Origin: Methyloprofundus sp.
GTDB lineage: Bacteria; Pseudomonadota; Gammaproteobacteria; Methylococcales; Methylomonadaceae
Assembly (NCBI GenBank): GCA_014859465.1
Contig: JACUUF010000003.1
Location: 1 to 64,000 of the forward strand
Length of the DNA: 64,000 bases
Direction of reading: 5' to 3'
In this document: piece after piece, positions 1 through 8,804 of the stretch
How the letters are laid out: every line of letters starts with the position of its first letter
Position numbering within the stretch: position 1 is the first letter of the stretch
Position numbers and translations under genes: made by a program
Notes under the pieces: model-generated
The model's input: the letters and a program-made list of their open reading frames with translations, nothing else
What the model was told of the DNA's origin: nothing
Databases searched by the model: none

Positions 1-10
1 CAATCAGCCC

Positions 11-2377
11 TTAGAACTCATCCCATTCATCATCTGAACTCGTTGCAACAAAGGCTTTACTAGATGTGGAGTGTAGTTTGCTGTGTGCTTGTGGCTTGCT
101 CGATGCGTGTTCTACTGGTCGTGCCGAAACAGGAGCTGAGCTTAAGCTAGGCGCTACATTATAAGCATTGGCAGACGAATTATTTGAGCTAAAGAATTGC
201 AATAAATTAATCATATTAGTCGATTGATCACTCATGGAGACACTCGCCGCAGACGCTTCTTCAGCTAAAGCTGCATTCTGCTGAGTAATCTCGTCCATTT
301 GTGAAACTGCTTGGTTAACTTGTTCAATACCTTGAGATTGCTCAATACTTGCAGCAGCAATTTCAGAAATAATATCACCGACTTTTTTTACGCCACCAAC
401 AATTTCATTCAACGCGACCCCCGTTTCATTAACAAACTCAGTTCCTGAACGCACTCTTTGTATGCTGGTTTGAATCAGTTCTTTACTTTCACGCGCCGCC
501 GTGGCACTACGCTGTGCTAGATTACGTACCTCAGTAGCAACCACAGAGAAACCACGACCTTGCTCACCGGCTCTTGCTGCTTCTACTGAAGCATTTAAGG
601 CGAGTAAATTAGTTTGGAAAGCAATTTCATCAATGACACCAATAATTTCAGCAATTTTATTACTACTTTCATTAATTTCAGCCATCGCATTGACCGCTGA
701 TGTCACAACCGTACCGCCTTTTTCAGCTAAAATTCTAGCGCTGCTAGCCACTTGGTTGGCTTGCTGTGCATTGTCTGCATTATTTTTAACGGTACTCGTT
801 AACTCTTCCATGCTGGATGCGGTTTCTTCTAAGCTCGAAGCTTGCGTTTCTACACGTTCAGATAAATTATTGTTTCCGCTGGCTATTTCTTGTGAAGCGT
901 TATTAATAAGGTCCGCTGACTGTCTTATTTGATCGATTATTGAAGATAATTTGTCTATCGTAGCGTTTATATTGTTTTTACACTCGCCATAGACGCCTTC
1001 ATAGTCTTCAGTTATCTTACTCGACAAGTCCCCAGAAGCTAGACACTGCATAGCATTATTAATATCAGCAAACGCACCATCAATACCATCAGTTAGCTCA
1101 TTGATTCCTTGGCTTAGTTTCTCAAAGAAACCTTCTTTATCTGCCATTTCAATTCGACCCGATAAATTACCCGCTTTAACCCCTTCAACTAAATTTTCAA
1201 TTTCTTTTTCAATCTTAACTTCAAGTGTTCTATCCAACCATTCAACGACCGTTCCTATTCGGCTTCCGCTCGCATCTAAAACAGGGTTGGCAACAAAATT
1301 CATATGCCGTGAACCAATCACTAATTCCGATTTCATGGTGTCTTGTAAATTAGCTATCATGCCTCGTTGATGCGCAGGGTTTTTATGAAACTGATCAATA
1401 TTAGCCCCTAAAAGCTTATCTGCATCAAAATTAGGTAATTGCTGCTGTATGTCTTTCTCGGCATTTTTGAACATACTTTTCACAGTATCATTCATATAAA
1501 TGATTTCCAGATTAGTATTAGCGACCATGACACAAGAACTGACATTATCTAATGCTTGTTTAATACGCAATGCCTCTGATCCTACTTGCTTCGAGTAAGC
1601 CAGATCAGCATTTAGTTTAACTTGCATAGAATATAAAGCGCGCAAGAAATCACCCACCTGATCATTTCTATCCAAATCAATAGCATTTCTAAACTGCTCA
1701 TCACTCAGCTTGACAAAAACATCGTTTGCTGACGATAAAGTTATTAGCAAATCGCGTATAACGCTATAAATAATAGCCGTTGCTGCGGTTGATAATAATG
1801 CTAGCACAACTAATTGCGGCATGAGTTCTGCGTCAATAAGTTGCTTTGCTAAATAAGCATTTGGCAATAAAAAAGCGACAACTGCAAGCGTGGCTTGTAC
1901 ATTAACCGACAATTCTTTAGCTGCTTTAATGGCTTTTGCTAGGCCAGTTTGCCTAATGGTCGTCGCTCTGGTTGCATTTAACTGCTCATATAATTTTTCC
2001 GCACTATTCACCTGTTCCCGAGTCGGCGCATAACGAACCGAAAGGTACTCTGTCACAGATCCATTCTTAAATACCGGCGTTACATTTGCCTCAACCCAGT
2101 AATAATCACCTGCTTTAGTGCGATTTTTAACGGGAGCAGTCCATGGCCTTCCTTGTTTTACAGTTTCCCATAAATCTTGAAAAGCAACGGCCGGCATATC
2201 AGGGTGTCGCACCATATTATGGTTTTTACCGACTAATTCATCATAAGAGAAACCACTGATTTCGACAAACGCATCATTAGCATAAGTAATAATTCCTTTT
2301 AAATTAGTGCGCGTGACTAAAATAGTCCCTTCTTTCATCATGACTTCATTATCAGTCACTGGCATGTTGACTTTCAT
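11..2377 (-). CDS. Methyl-accepting chemotaxis receptor with Aer-type PAS domain
   Basis: This 788-residue receptor feeds the adjacent CheA/CheW. The N-terminus (about 20-115) is an Aer-like PAS domain with the RHPDMP motif typical of redox-sensing Aer receptors. Two hydrophobic segments follow (about 160-180 and 187-207) with almost no periplasmic loop, so sensing is probably cytoplasmic. A second PAS-like segment lies around 270-390, then HAMP-like helices, then the conserved signalling tip FQTNLLALNASVEAARAG near 580-610. The protein ends in DEWDEF, which fits the xWxxF pentapeptide that tethers CheR/CheB. It is the last gene of the cheY-cheA-cheW-mcp series visible here; the operon may continue beyond the window. 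The ligand is unknown; redox or energy sensing is inferred from the PAS type. Confidence 0.93.
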   Translation of the reverse strand: MKVNMPVTDNEVMMKEGTILVTRTNLKGIITYANDAFVEISGFSYDELVGKNHNMVRHPDMPAVAFQDLWETVKQGRPWTAPVKNRTKAGDYYWVEANVTPVFKNGSVTEYLSVRYAPTREQVNSAEKLYEQLNATRATTIRQTGLAKAIKAAKELSVNVQATLAVVAFLLPNAYLAKQLIDAELMPQLVVLALLSTAATAIIYSVIRDLLITLSSANDVFVKLSDEQFRNAIDLDRNDQVGDFLRALYSMQVKLNADLAYSKQVGSEALRIKQALDNVSSCVMVANTNLEIIYMNDTVKSMFKNAEKDIQQQLPNFDADKLLGANIDQFHKNPAHQRGMIANLQDTMKSELVIGSRHMNFVANPVLDASGSRIGTVVEWLDRTLEVKIEKEIENLVEGVKAGNLSGRIEMADKEGFFEKLSQGINELTDGIDGAFADINNAMQCLASGDLSSKITEDYEGVYGECKNNINATIDKLSSIIDQIRQSADLINNASQEIASGNNNLSERVETQASSLEETASSMEELTSTVKNNADNAQQANQVASSARILAEKGGTVVTSAVNAMAEINESSNKIAEIIGVIDEIAFQTNLLALNASVEAARAGEQGRGFSVVATEVRNLAQRSATAARESKELIQTSIQRVRSGTEFVNETGVALNEIVGGVKKVGDIISEIAAASIEQSQGIEQVNQAVSQMDEITQQNAALAEEASAASVSMSDQSTNMINLLQFFSSNNSSANAYNVAPSLSSAPVSARPVEHASSKPQAHSKLHSTSSKAFVATSSDDEWDEF

Positions 2378-2419
2378 TATGTATTCTCCTCACAAATCAA
2401 CTTTGTTAATTTAAGCAGT

Positions 2420-2938
2420 TCAATTTTCATCATCATCCTCTTCAGCATCATCCACGCCATCTAATTTCAGTAATTTTTTAACATCAAGGAGTATCAGCAT
2501 TCGTTCATCAACCAATGCTAGCCCATTAATAAATTCGGTACTGACTTTTGTGCCAAAGTCAGGCGCCCTTTGAATTGATTGTGCGTCAATGTTATTAACA
2601 TCGGAAACAGAATCAACGACGAGCCCCATAGTACGACTTCTACCTTGCAACGTTGTTTGTAAAACCACAACAACGGTTAAGTTAGTATATTCAGAGTGTT
2701 CAAGGTTAAATCTTTCACGTAAATCAATAATTGGGACGATTGCTCCGCGTAAATTCACCACACCTTTTTCATAACTGGGTACATTAGGTATTTTAGAAAC
2801 AGGTTCCCAACTACGTATTTCCTGAACACTTAATATATCAACCCCATATTCTTCTTCACCCAAAGTAAAACTTAAGAACTGCATAGAGTTGCCAAGCTTA
2901 GTCCCTTTTTCTTCTTGTGTATCAGTTGCTTGAGTCAT
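2420..2938 (-). CDS. cheW: Chemotaxis coupling protein CheW
   Basis: A 172-residue CheW adaptor that links chemoreceptors to the CheA kinase. A single CheW-like SH3-type domain covers about residues 20-160, with the typical SVQEIRSWEP stretch near the start and VVNLRGAIVPIIDLR in the middle. The C-terminus is a short acidic tail. It starts 12 nt after cheA ends and is followed after about 40 nt by the receptor gene, so the three genes are probably cotranscribed. Length and motifs are normal for the family. Confidence 0.95.
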   Translation of the reverse strand: MTQATDTQEEKGTKLGNSMQFLSFTLGEEEYGVDILSVQEIRSWEPVSKIPNVPSYEKGVVNLRGAIVPIIDLRERFNLEHSEYTNLTVVVVLQTTLQGRSRTMGLVVDSVSDVNNIDAQSIQRAPDFGTKVSTEFINGLALVDERMLILLDVKKLLKLDGVDDAEEDDDEN

Positions 2939-2950
2939 AACTATTCCGTA

Positions 2951-5029
2951 CTACTGATTTGATAAACGCACTAAACCAGGAATATCTAAAATAAGTGCAA
3001 CCGAGCCATCACCCAGTATAGTTGCACTTGATACTCCCTCCACCCGTCGATAGTTTGCTTCGAGCGACTTAATCACAACTTGTTGTTGCCCTAATAAATC
3101 ATCAACAAATAAGCCGCATCGGACGCCTTGACCATCAACCACAACCAATAATCCTTCGTTTAATTTAGTCGCTTTAGCTGACTTAACATTAAAAACATGG
3201 TGCATTCGGACAATAGGCAAATACTCATCACGCAAGCGAAATGTCTCGCCTTTACCGGCAACACGGTTAACCATTTTATCGCTGATCTTAATTGACTCAA
3301 TAATAGATCCGAGCGGCACGATAAAAGTTTCATCACCTACAGCGATAGACTGGCCATCTAAAATAGCTAAAGTTAAAGGTAAATTAATGGATATTGTAGA
3401 ACCAAAACCGAGGTTGGATGTAATTTCAATATTTCCACCTAAAGATTGAATATTTCGACGTACAACATCCATACCCACGCCACGCCCAGAAACATCAGTT
3501 ACTTTTTCTGCCGTTGAGAATCCCGCCATAAAAATGAGTTCAAAGCATTGCTTATCAGTAAGCACGGCATCGGGATCTAAAAGGCCTTTTTCTATTGCTT
3601 TATGACGTAAAAAATCCTTATTGAGACCTTTGCCATCATCTTTTACTTCGATCACAATATTGCCACCGCGATGATAGGCTTCTAAAGTAATCGTACCCAT
3701 TTCAGGCTTACCTGCAGCCATTCGATCAGCGGGCATTTCAATACCATGATCTAAACTATTGCGCACTAGATGAACCAAAGGATCACTAATGAGTTCGACC
3801 ACCGTTTTATCTACTTCCGTATGTTCCCCAACTAACTTTAACTCAATTTTTTTATCTAACTTAGTGCTTAAATCATGTACTAGCCGTGGAAAACGGCTGA
3901 ATACAAAGCTAATCGGTAACATACGGATATTCATGACACTTGCTTGCAATTCACGCGTGTGCCGCTCCAACTGTACTAAGCCATTTTTTAGTTGATCGAT
4001 TTTCTCTGAGGTGAAATCTTCACCGACTAAACTCAGCATAGATTGAGTAATAACCAGCTCACCCACCATATTAATTAGCGTATCTATTTTTCCAGTATCG
4101 ACACGAATTGAAGAAGAGGCAGCAGAGGTAGATTTGGCTTTTTTTTCTTCGGCCTTGATCGGCTTAACGATAATGGGCGAATCATTCTTAGGCGCAGTGC
4201 TTTCCTGATTTTCCGTTAATGGGATAGCAGTTGGATTGGTTGATGTGGCTATATTAGACGACTCAGTGGGCGCAATATTGACCAACTCTTCAACTGAATT
4301 TAATGCTTGAATCGACAAATCACATTCATCTTCAACCCAGTCAAAAATATCATCGATCTCTTCTCTTGCAATATTCCCCTTAAGGATTAAAGTCCAAGAT
4401 AAATGACACTCTTCAGGATCTAGATCAAAGAGCGAAGGAACACCTTGTAAATCAACAATAACGTCTAAATCACCTAGTTCCGATAATTCCCGAAACATAC
4501 GCACCGGATCATTACCTGTTTTTAATAAATCGGTATGCGGGCAAAAAGAAATTTTCCATCCAATTTCACTAGAATCAGTAGAAATGGCCGTGACTTCATT
4601 AATAACAGCGTGCTCAGGAATATCGACAACGACGGCTGGTGACGCACTTAATTCAAGCTCCAAAGCTTTTTTATGCTCAGCAACACTGACTTCATCAATA
4701 TCATTTTCATCTTGTATAGCCGACAACATTTCACGCAAGCAATCAACCGAACCGAGTAAGACATCAACAGCGGATTGAGTGACTTGTCTGCGCCCATCAC
4801 GCATCTCATCCAAGAGCGTTTCCATGACATGGGTATAGTCCGATACAGCGCTAAAACCAAAGGTCCCGCTACCACCTTTTATTGAGTGAGCTGCTCTAAA
4901 AATTGTATTAATAGCCTCAGAATCAACATCTCCCATATCTAGGTTTAATAAACCCGACTCCATAATGTCCAAGCCTTCGAAACTTTCTTCGAAAAAAACT
5001 TGGTGAAACTGCGCCATATCAATAGACAT
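2951..5029 (-). CDS. cheA: Chemotaxis histidine kinase CheA
   Basis: A 692-residue CheA that autophosphorylates and passes phosphate to CheY. The N-terminal Hpt domain carries the phospho-acceptor His48 in AAHSIKGGSG. A variable linker (about 135-300, rich in Ser/Thr/Lys) stands where a P2 response-regulator-binding domain is expected. The dimerisation helices follow from about 305. The ATPase domain has N-box HLVRNSLDHG (near 425) and G-box VKDDGKGLN, and a CheW-like regulatory domain ends the protein. It lies between cheY (126-nt gap) and cheW (12-nt gap). All catalytic motifs appear intact. Confidence 0.96.
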   Translation of the reverse strand: MSIDMAQFHQVFFEESFEGLDIMESGLLNLDMGDVDSEAINTIFRAAHSIKGGSGTFGFSAVSDYTHVMETLLDEMRDGRRQVTQSAVDVLLGSVDCLREMLSAIQDENDIDEVSVAEHKKALELELSASPAVVVDIPEHAVINEVTAISTDSSEIGWKISFCPHTDLLKTGNDPVRMFRELSELGDLDVIVDLQGVPSLFDLDPEECHLSWTLILKGNIAREEIDDIFDWVEDECDLSIQALNSVEELVNIAPTESSNIATSTNPTAIPLTENQESTAPKNDSPIIVKPIKAEEKKAKSTSAASSSIRVDTGKIDTLINMVGELVITQSMLSLVGEDFTSEKIDQLKNGLVQLERHTRELQASVMNIRMLPISFVFSRFPRLVHDLSTKLDKKIELKLVGEHTEVDKTVVELISDPLVHLVRNSLDHGIEMPADRMAAGKPEMGTITLEAYHRGGNIVIEVKDDGKGLNKDFLRHKAIEKGLLDPDAVLTDKQCFELIFMAGFSTAEKVTDVSGRGVGMDVVRRNIQSLGGNIEITSNLGFGSTISINLPLTLAILDGQSIAVGDETFIVPLGSIIESIKISDKMVNRVAGKGETFRLRDEYLPIVRMHHVFNVKSAKATKLNEGLLVVVDGQGVRCGLFVDDLLGQQQVVIKSLEANYRRVEGVSSATILGDGSVALILDIPGLVRLSNQ

Positions 5030-5155
5030 TGAATAACCTGTATACTTTAAATTAAGTAAAATCCAGCTGATCTTGGGTTGTTTATATCCTTATAAAATCA
5101 ACATTTACCCATTAAGTTTTGGGGATTCAAAACCAAAACTTATCTTCTTTATCGA

Positions 5156-5518
5156 TTAACCTAGAACTTTCTTTATAGTTTTTAATAATTGATCCGGATT
5201 AAAAGGCTTAACAATCCAACCTGTTGCTCCAGCAGCTTTACCTTGTTGTTTTTTATCCATACCGGATTCTGTGGTCAACATTAACATAGGTACAAACTTG
5301 TAATTAGGTAAGGCTCTTAACTCTTTAATCAAGGTGATTCCATCCATATTTGGCATGTTCACATCGGTCACTACACAGTCAAACTTTTGTGTTTTTGCTT
5401 TATTAAGCGCATCAACGCCATCGACCGCCTCAATAACCGTGTAACCAGCGCCTTTTAAAGTAAAAGCAACCATTTGTCTCATTGACGCTGAATCATCAAC
5501 TGCTAGCACACTCGCCAT
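5156..5518 (-). CDS. cheY: Chemotaxis response regulator CheY
   Basis: A 120-residue single-domain receiver with no output domain. The acidic pocket DD (residues 8-9), phospho-acceptor Asp52 in TDVNMPNMDG, switch Thr in MLTTES and Lys in IVKPFNP are all present. It is the first gene of the chemotaxis operon. A candidate extended -10 (TGTATCAT on the minus strand, near 5566-5573) lies about 50 nt upstream of the ATG. A GGAG Shine-Dalgarno sequence precedes the start. Confidence 0.95.
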   Translation of the reverse strand: MASVLAVDDSASMRQMVAFTLKGAGYTVIEAVDGVDALNKAKTQKFDCVVTDVNMPNMDGITLIKELRALPNYKFVPMLMLTTESGMDKKQQGKAAGATGWIVKPFNPDQLLKTIKKVLG

Positions 5519-5609
5519 TTATTTCTCCAAAAATAAGGTTATAAGGTAATCTTTCAATCTCTGGAATGATACAGGAATTAGGGGAAAAAAAAGAAATTTT
5601 GTGATTATT

Positions 5610-5650
5610 GTGATATGAATCAAGTTTATTAATTTTAGTATAATTAAATA
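5610..5650 (+). promoter_or_regulatory. Candidate FNR-box promoter upstream of hoxH
   Basis: GTGATATGAATCAA at 5610-5623 matches the FNR/ANR consensus TTGAT-N4-ATCAA at 9 of 10 defined positions. A -10-like TAAATA at 5645-5650 predicts a start near 5657, putting the box centre about 40.5 nt upstream, the class II activation spacing. A TATAAT at 5639-5644 is an alternative -10. The implied leader to hoxH is about 250 nt. The same box lies near -57 relative to a possible cheY promoter on the other strand. The rest of 5519-5910 is AT-rich with no gene that I can see. Confidence 0.45.
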
Positions 5651-5848
5651 TTCCAATAAACAATACTTACCCTCTTAGGTAGCGAAAATTCTAAGGATTT
5701 ATAAAAAACCTAAACTACACTGGTGTTTAGCGACATCAGCATAGAATTCTTTAATAAAGAATAAATAGCGCACACAGTCTATTAAACCAACACTTATCTT
5801 AACTATCTGTTTCTAGCTATAGTCATGTAGAATATAACTAATTATTTA

Positions 5849-5875
5849 TTGTATGATTGTTCTCTTGGCATACAA
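5849..5875. repeat. Inverted repeat just upstream of hoxH
   Basis: A perfect 7-bp inverted repeat, TTGTATG (5849-5855) and CATACAA (5869-5875), separated by 13 nt. It ends 35 nt before the hoxH ATG. It could be an operator or a leader stem-loop; nothing in the sequence decides between these. Confidence 0.4.
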
Positions 5876-5910
5876 TTTAAGCCACTAAAAATGCTTTAAA
5901 GGACATCATT

Positions 5911-7410
5911 ATGTATGAAAATTTAGAGACAGCGAGCAACTCAAAAAATTTAAAACGAGTGGTCGTTGACCCTGTTTCCCGTGTTGAAGGTCATGGCAAA
6001 GTCACATTATTGCTGGATGAAAATAATAAAGTTCAACAAGCTCGCTTGCATATTGTTGAATTCCGTGGCTTTGAAAAATTCATTCAAGGCCGCCCTTATT
6101 GGGAACTGCCAGTTTTAGTGCAACGCTTATGCGGCATCTGCCCAGTGAGCCATCATTTAGCTGCGGCAAAAGCCATCGACCAACTCGTTGGTATTGACCC
6201 AGCTGAGCTACCTGTTTCTGCTGACAAACTGAGACGTTTATTGCATTTCGGTCAAGTTATGCAGTCCCACGCCTTACACTTTTTTCACTTATCCAGCCCT
6301 GATTTATTATTTGGCTTTGAAAGTGATATTAGCAAACGCAATATTATTGCTGTTTTAAATGACTTTCCTGAGGTCGGTTTACAAGGCGTCAAATTACGTA
6401 AATTTGGCCAAGAGGTCATTCGCATGGTTTCAGGCAAACGCATACATGGCACAGGTGCGATTGCTGGCGGCATGAATAAGGCACTTAACAAAGAAGAGCG
6501 CGATTACTTACTTGCTGATGTAGACCAAATGATTGCATGGGCAGCAGGCTCAGTTGCCTTAGTTAAAAAGATACATCGCTCTAATTTACCGTATTATGAT
6601 AACTTTGCCACCATCGCCACTAATTACCTAGGTCTAACTAAATCAGATGGTGCATTAGAGCTATATCATGGGGGTATACGTGCGAAAGATGCTAACGGTA
6701 AGACCCTTCTAGATCAGTTTGATTATTGCCATTACAACGATATTATCCATGAAGAAGTACGCTCTTGGACTTATATGAAATTTCCCTACCTTACCTCTAT
6801 AGGCAAAGAAGATGGCTGGTATCGCGTAGGACCTTTAGCCCGATTAAATATCTGTGACTACATTGATACGCCCCTAGCAGAAGCAGAACGCGTTGATTTT
6901 AAAAATCAAGGTGGCGCAATCATGGTGCACAGCACATTGGCCTTTCATTGGGCCCGCTTAATTGAGGTATTGCATTGCGCTGAAAGCATCAAAATTTTAC
7001 TCAATGATCCTGATATCATGGGCTCTGACCTAGTTGCACAAGGTGAAAAACGTTATTCAGGCGTTGGTGTGATCGAAGCACCACGCGGTACCTTATTCCA
7101 TCATTATGAAGTTGATGATGACGATATTGTCACTAAAGCTAATTTAATTGTTTCTACCACGAGCAATAATATGGCAATGAATGAATCAGTGCGCCAAGTG
7201 GCAGCTGAATATTTATCAGGGCAAGAGCTGACCGAACCGCTCTTAAATAATTTAGAAGTCGCTATACGCGCTTACGACCCTTGCTTATCCTGTGCAACTC
7301 ATGCTGTTGGCAAGATGCCGCTACAAGTGGAATTAATTGATGCAGAAGGTCAATGTATTGATAAAATAATGAAACAGAGTAATGGCCAAATCGTAAAACT
7401 AGAAAATTAG
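5911..7410 (+). CDS. hoxH: [NiFe]-hydrogenase large subunit, HoxH type, without partner genes
   Basis: A 499-residue catalytic large subunit of a group 3d NAD-linked [NiFe]-hydrogenase. The NiFe site cysteines are all present: RLCGIC (C74, C77) and DPCLSCATH (C458, C461, H464). A C-terminal extension of about 35 residues follows H464, as expected of a precursor cut by a HoxW-type protease after nickel insertion. AAAGGA lies 8 nt before the ATG. HoxH normally works with HoxY (small subunit) and the HoxFU diaphorase, but none of these, nor hyp or hoxW genes, is in the window: chemotaxis genes lie on one side and holB-pilZ on the other, on the opposite strand. It therefore looks monocistronic. 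Partners must be encoded elsewhere, or the gene is a relict with intact catalytic motifs. Confidence 0.92.
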   Translation: MYENLETASNSKNLKRVVVDPVSRVEGHGKVTLLLDENNKVQQARLHIVEFRGFEKFIQGRPYWELPVLVQRLCGICPVSHHLAAAKAIDQLVGIDPAELPVSADKLRRLLHFGQVMQSHALHFFHLSSPDLLFGFESDISKRNIIAVLNDFPEVGLQGVKLRKFGQEVIRMVSGKRIHGTGAIAGGMNKALNKEERDYLLADVDQMIAWAAGSVALVKKIHRSNLPYYDNFATIATNYLGLTKSDGALELYHGGIRAKDANGKTLLDQFDYCHYNDIIHEEVRSWTYMKFPYLTSIGKEDGWYRVGPLARLNICDYIDTPLAEAERVDFKNQGGAIMVHSTLAFHWARLIEVLHCAESIKILLNDPDIMGSDLVAQGEKRYSGVGVIEAPRGTLFHHYEVDDDDIVTKANLIVSTTSNNMAMNESVRQVAAEYLSGQELTEPLLNNLEVAIRAYDPCLSCATHAVGKMPLQVELIDAEGQCIDKIMKQSNGQIVKLEN

Positions 7411-7417
7411 CACTAAC

Positions 7418-7445
7418 AGCTCCCTCATTTTCTTATGAGGGAGCT
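7418..7445. terminator. Bidirectional terminator between hoxH and pilZ
   Basis: An 11-bp perfect stem (AGCTCCCTCAT with ATGAGGGAGCT) around a 6-nt loop, 7 nt after the hoxH stop and between two convergent genes. The flanks are only weakly T-rich on either strand, so it may serve both directions. Confidence 0.75.
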
Positions 7446-7464
7446 TAAATCGAATAAATTACAG

Positions 7465-7818
7465 CTAGACCGTATGCGTAGAACGATCTGAATCTAAAGT
7501 TCCCGCCAAATAAGTTTCAATTTTATTTCTAGCCTGGCCACCATCCTGATCACTAAATTGCACCCCTATTCCTGCTGTTCTGTAACCCTCAGCCCCTACT
7601 GGGGTAATCCAAATCACTTTACCGGCAATAGGCAAGCGTTCAGTTTCTTCCATCAAATTAAGCAACATAAAAACTTCTTGTCCCATCGTATAACTACGAT
7701 TAGTTGGAATAAATAATCCGCCATTGACAACAAAAGGCATATAAGCTGCGTAAAGTGCATTTTTTTCTTTAATAGATAAGGATAGAATCCCTTGTCGCGC
7801 TGCTGATAGTTCGGCCAT
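7465..7818 (-). CDS. pilZ: PilZ-domain protein
   Basis: A 117-residue single-domain PilZ protein. The ATG at 7818 (MAELSAARQG) is preferred over an upstream in-frame start that would extend further into holB. The sequence shows the family pattern GLFIPTNRSYTMGQEVFMLL and GIGVQFSD. The N-terminal RxxxR c-di-GMP-binding motif is not obvious, as in type IV pilus PilZ proteins that do not bind the nucleotide. The holB-pilZ order matches Pseudomonas, where PilZ is needed for pilus assembly; that role here is inference. Confidence 0.85.
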   Translation of the reverse strand: MAELSAARQGILSLSIKEKNALYAAYMPFVVNGGLFIPTNRSYTMGQEVFMLLNLMEETERLPIAGKVIWITPVGAEGYRTAGIGVQFSDQDGGQARNKIETYLAGTLDSDRSTHTV

Positions 7819-7820
7819 AA

Positions 7821-8804
7821 TTATTTCTTTATCACTGTTAGAGCCCAAGTAATCAAAATTTCTTCGAAAAGAAGCTGTTTATTCAGTTGTGTTTGAATTC
7901 TTTGCATATCGTTTAGTAATAAGCGATAAAATGCATATAAGCACTGCAAGTCTAACCGCTTCGATAAAACATTCAAGTGTTTTTCTAAGTCAGGATTACG
8001 CAGCAATGAACTTTCTACATTAAAATGACATCTAATAATATCTTCCGTCCAACTAATTAACCAAGGCAAAATTTGATTGGCAGGCAGTTTATACCATTTT
8101 TCAGCCAACTCTATCGGGCAAGCATTGGCTAAGGGAATTTTTTGCCACTCAGAAAAGCAGCTTTGTCGTTGCTCAAGCACATCACTTTGGGCATAATCCA
8201 AAGCCAACAATGGCGCTCCTTGAGCCAAATTCAATAACAACGCTTGGTGCTCAGTAACGCCTTGTTCTCGCAACCATATACCAACCTCTTCAAGCTTTGG
8301 CGGTAGCAGCAATAATTTCTGACAACGACTTATGATGGTCGCTGGCAGTACTTGCATTTTCTCTGCCAGCAAAATAAACATGGTGCGCTCTGGCGGCTCT
8401 TCCAAACACTTAAGAAAAGCATTGGCAGAATTGTTATTCATTTTTTCAGCAGGACTGATTAAAACCACACGAAACCCACTATACTGTGGTTTTAATCTTA
8501 ATTTAATAATTAAACTTCTAATTAAATCAACACCAATTGCCTTCCCCACTTCTTCCGGCTGCAACCAAATAAAGTCCGGATGTGTCTTAGCAAAAAATAA
8601 CTGACAGCTCTCACAGTGACCACAAAAAGCCTTAGCTTGTTTGTTGGCACACATTAAATATTGTGCAAAATACAGCGCCAACTGCTGCTTTCCTAAGCCT
8701 GCCAAGCCATTAATCAATAAGGCCTGCGGAATTCTCTGTTGCTCTACATAAGCAGACAAATGTTGCCAATATGAATTATGCCAAGGATACAGCTCGCTAG
8801 TCAT
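7821..8804 (-). CDS. holB: DNA polymerase III delta-prime subunit
   Basis: A 327-residue clamp-loader subunit with the AAA+ fold. It has a P-loop-like GLAGLGKQ near residue 35, a zinc module around CGHCESC, and the sensor/SRC-like ISRCQ segment near residue 155. It overlaps tmk by 8 nt and nearly touches pilZ. The tmk-holB pairing is conserved in gammaproteobacteria. Length is normal (E. coli 334). Confidence 0.94.
   Translation of the reverse strand: MTSELYPWHNSYWQHLSAYVEQQRIPQALLINGLAGLGKQQLALYFAQYLMCANKQAKAFCGHCESCQLFFAKTHPDFIWLQPEEVGKAIGVDLIRSLIIKLRLKPQYSGFRVVLISPAEKMNNNSANAFLKCLEEPPERTMFILLAEKMQVLPATIISRCQKLLLLPPKLEEVGIWLREQGVTEHQALLLNLAQGAPLLALDYAQSDVLEQRQSCFSEWQKIPLANACPIELAEKWYKLPANQILPWLISWTEDIIRCHFNVESSLLRNPDLEKHLNVLSKRLDLQCLYAFYRLLLNDMQRIQTQLNKQLLFEEILITWALTVIKK

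Noticed and set aside
5865-5883. TTGGCATACAATTTAAGC upstream of hoxH looks like a sigma-54 -24/-12 promoter.
   Set aside because: The GG to GC distance is 14 nt instead of the required 12, and the -12 element lacks the TTGC context.
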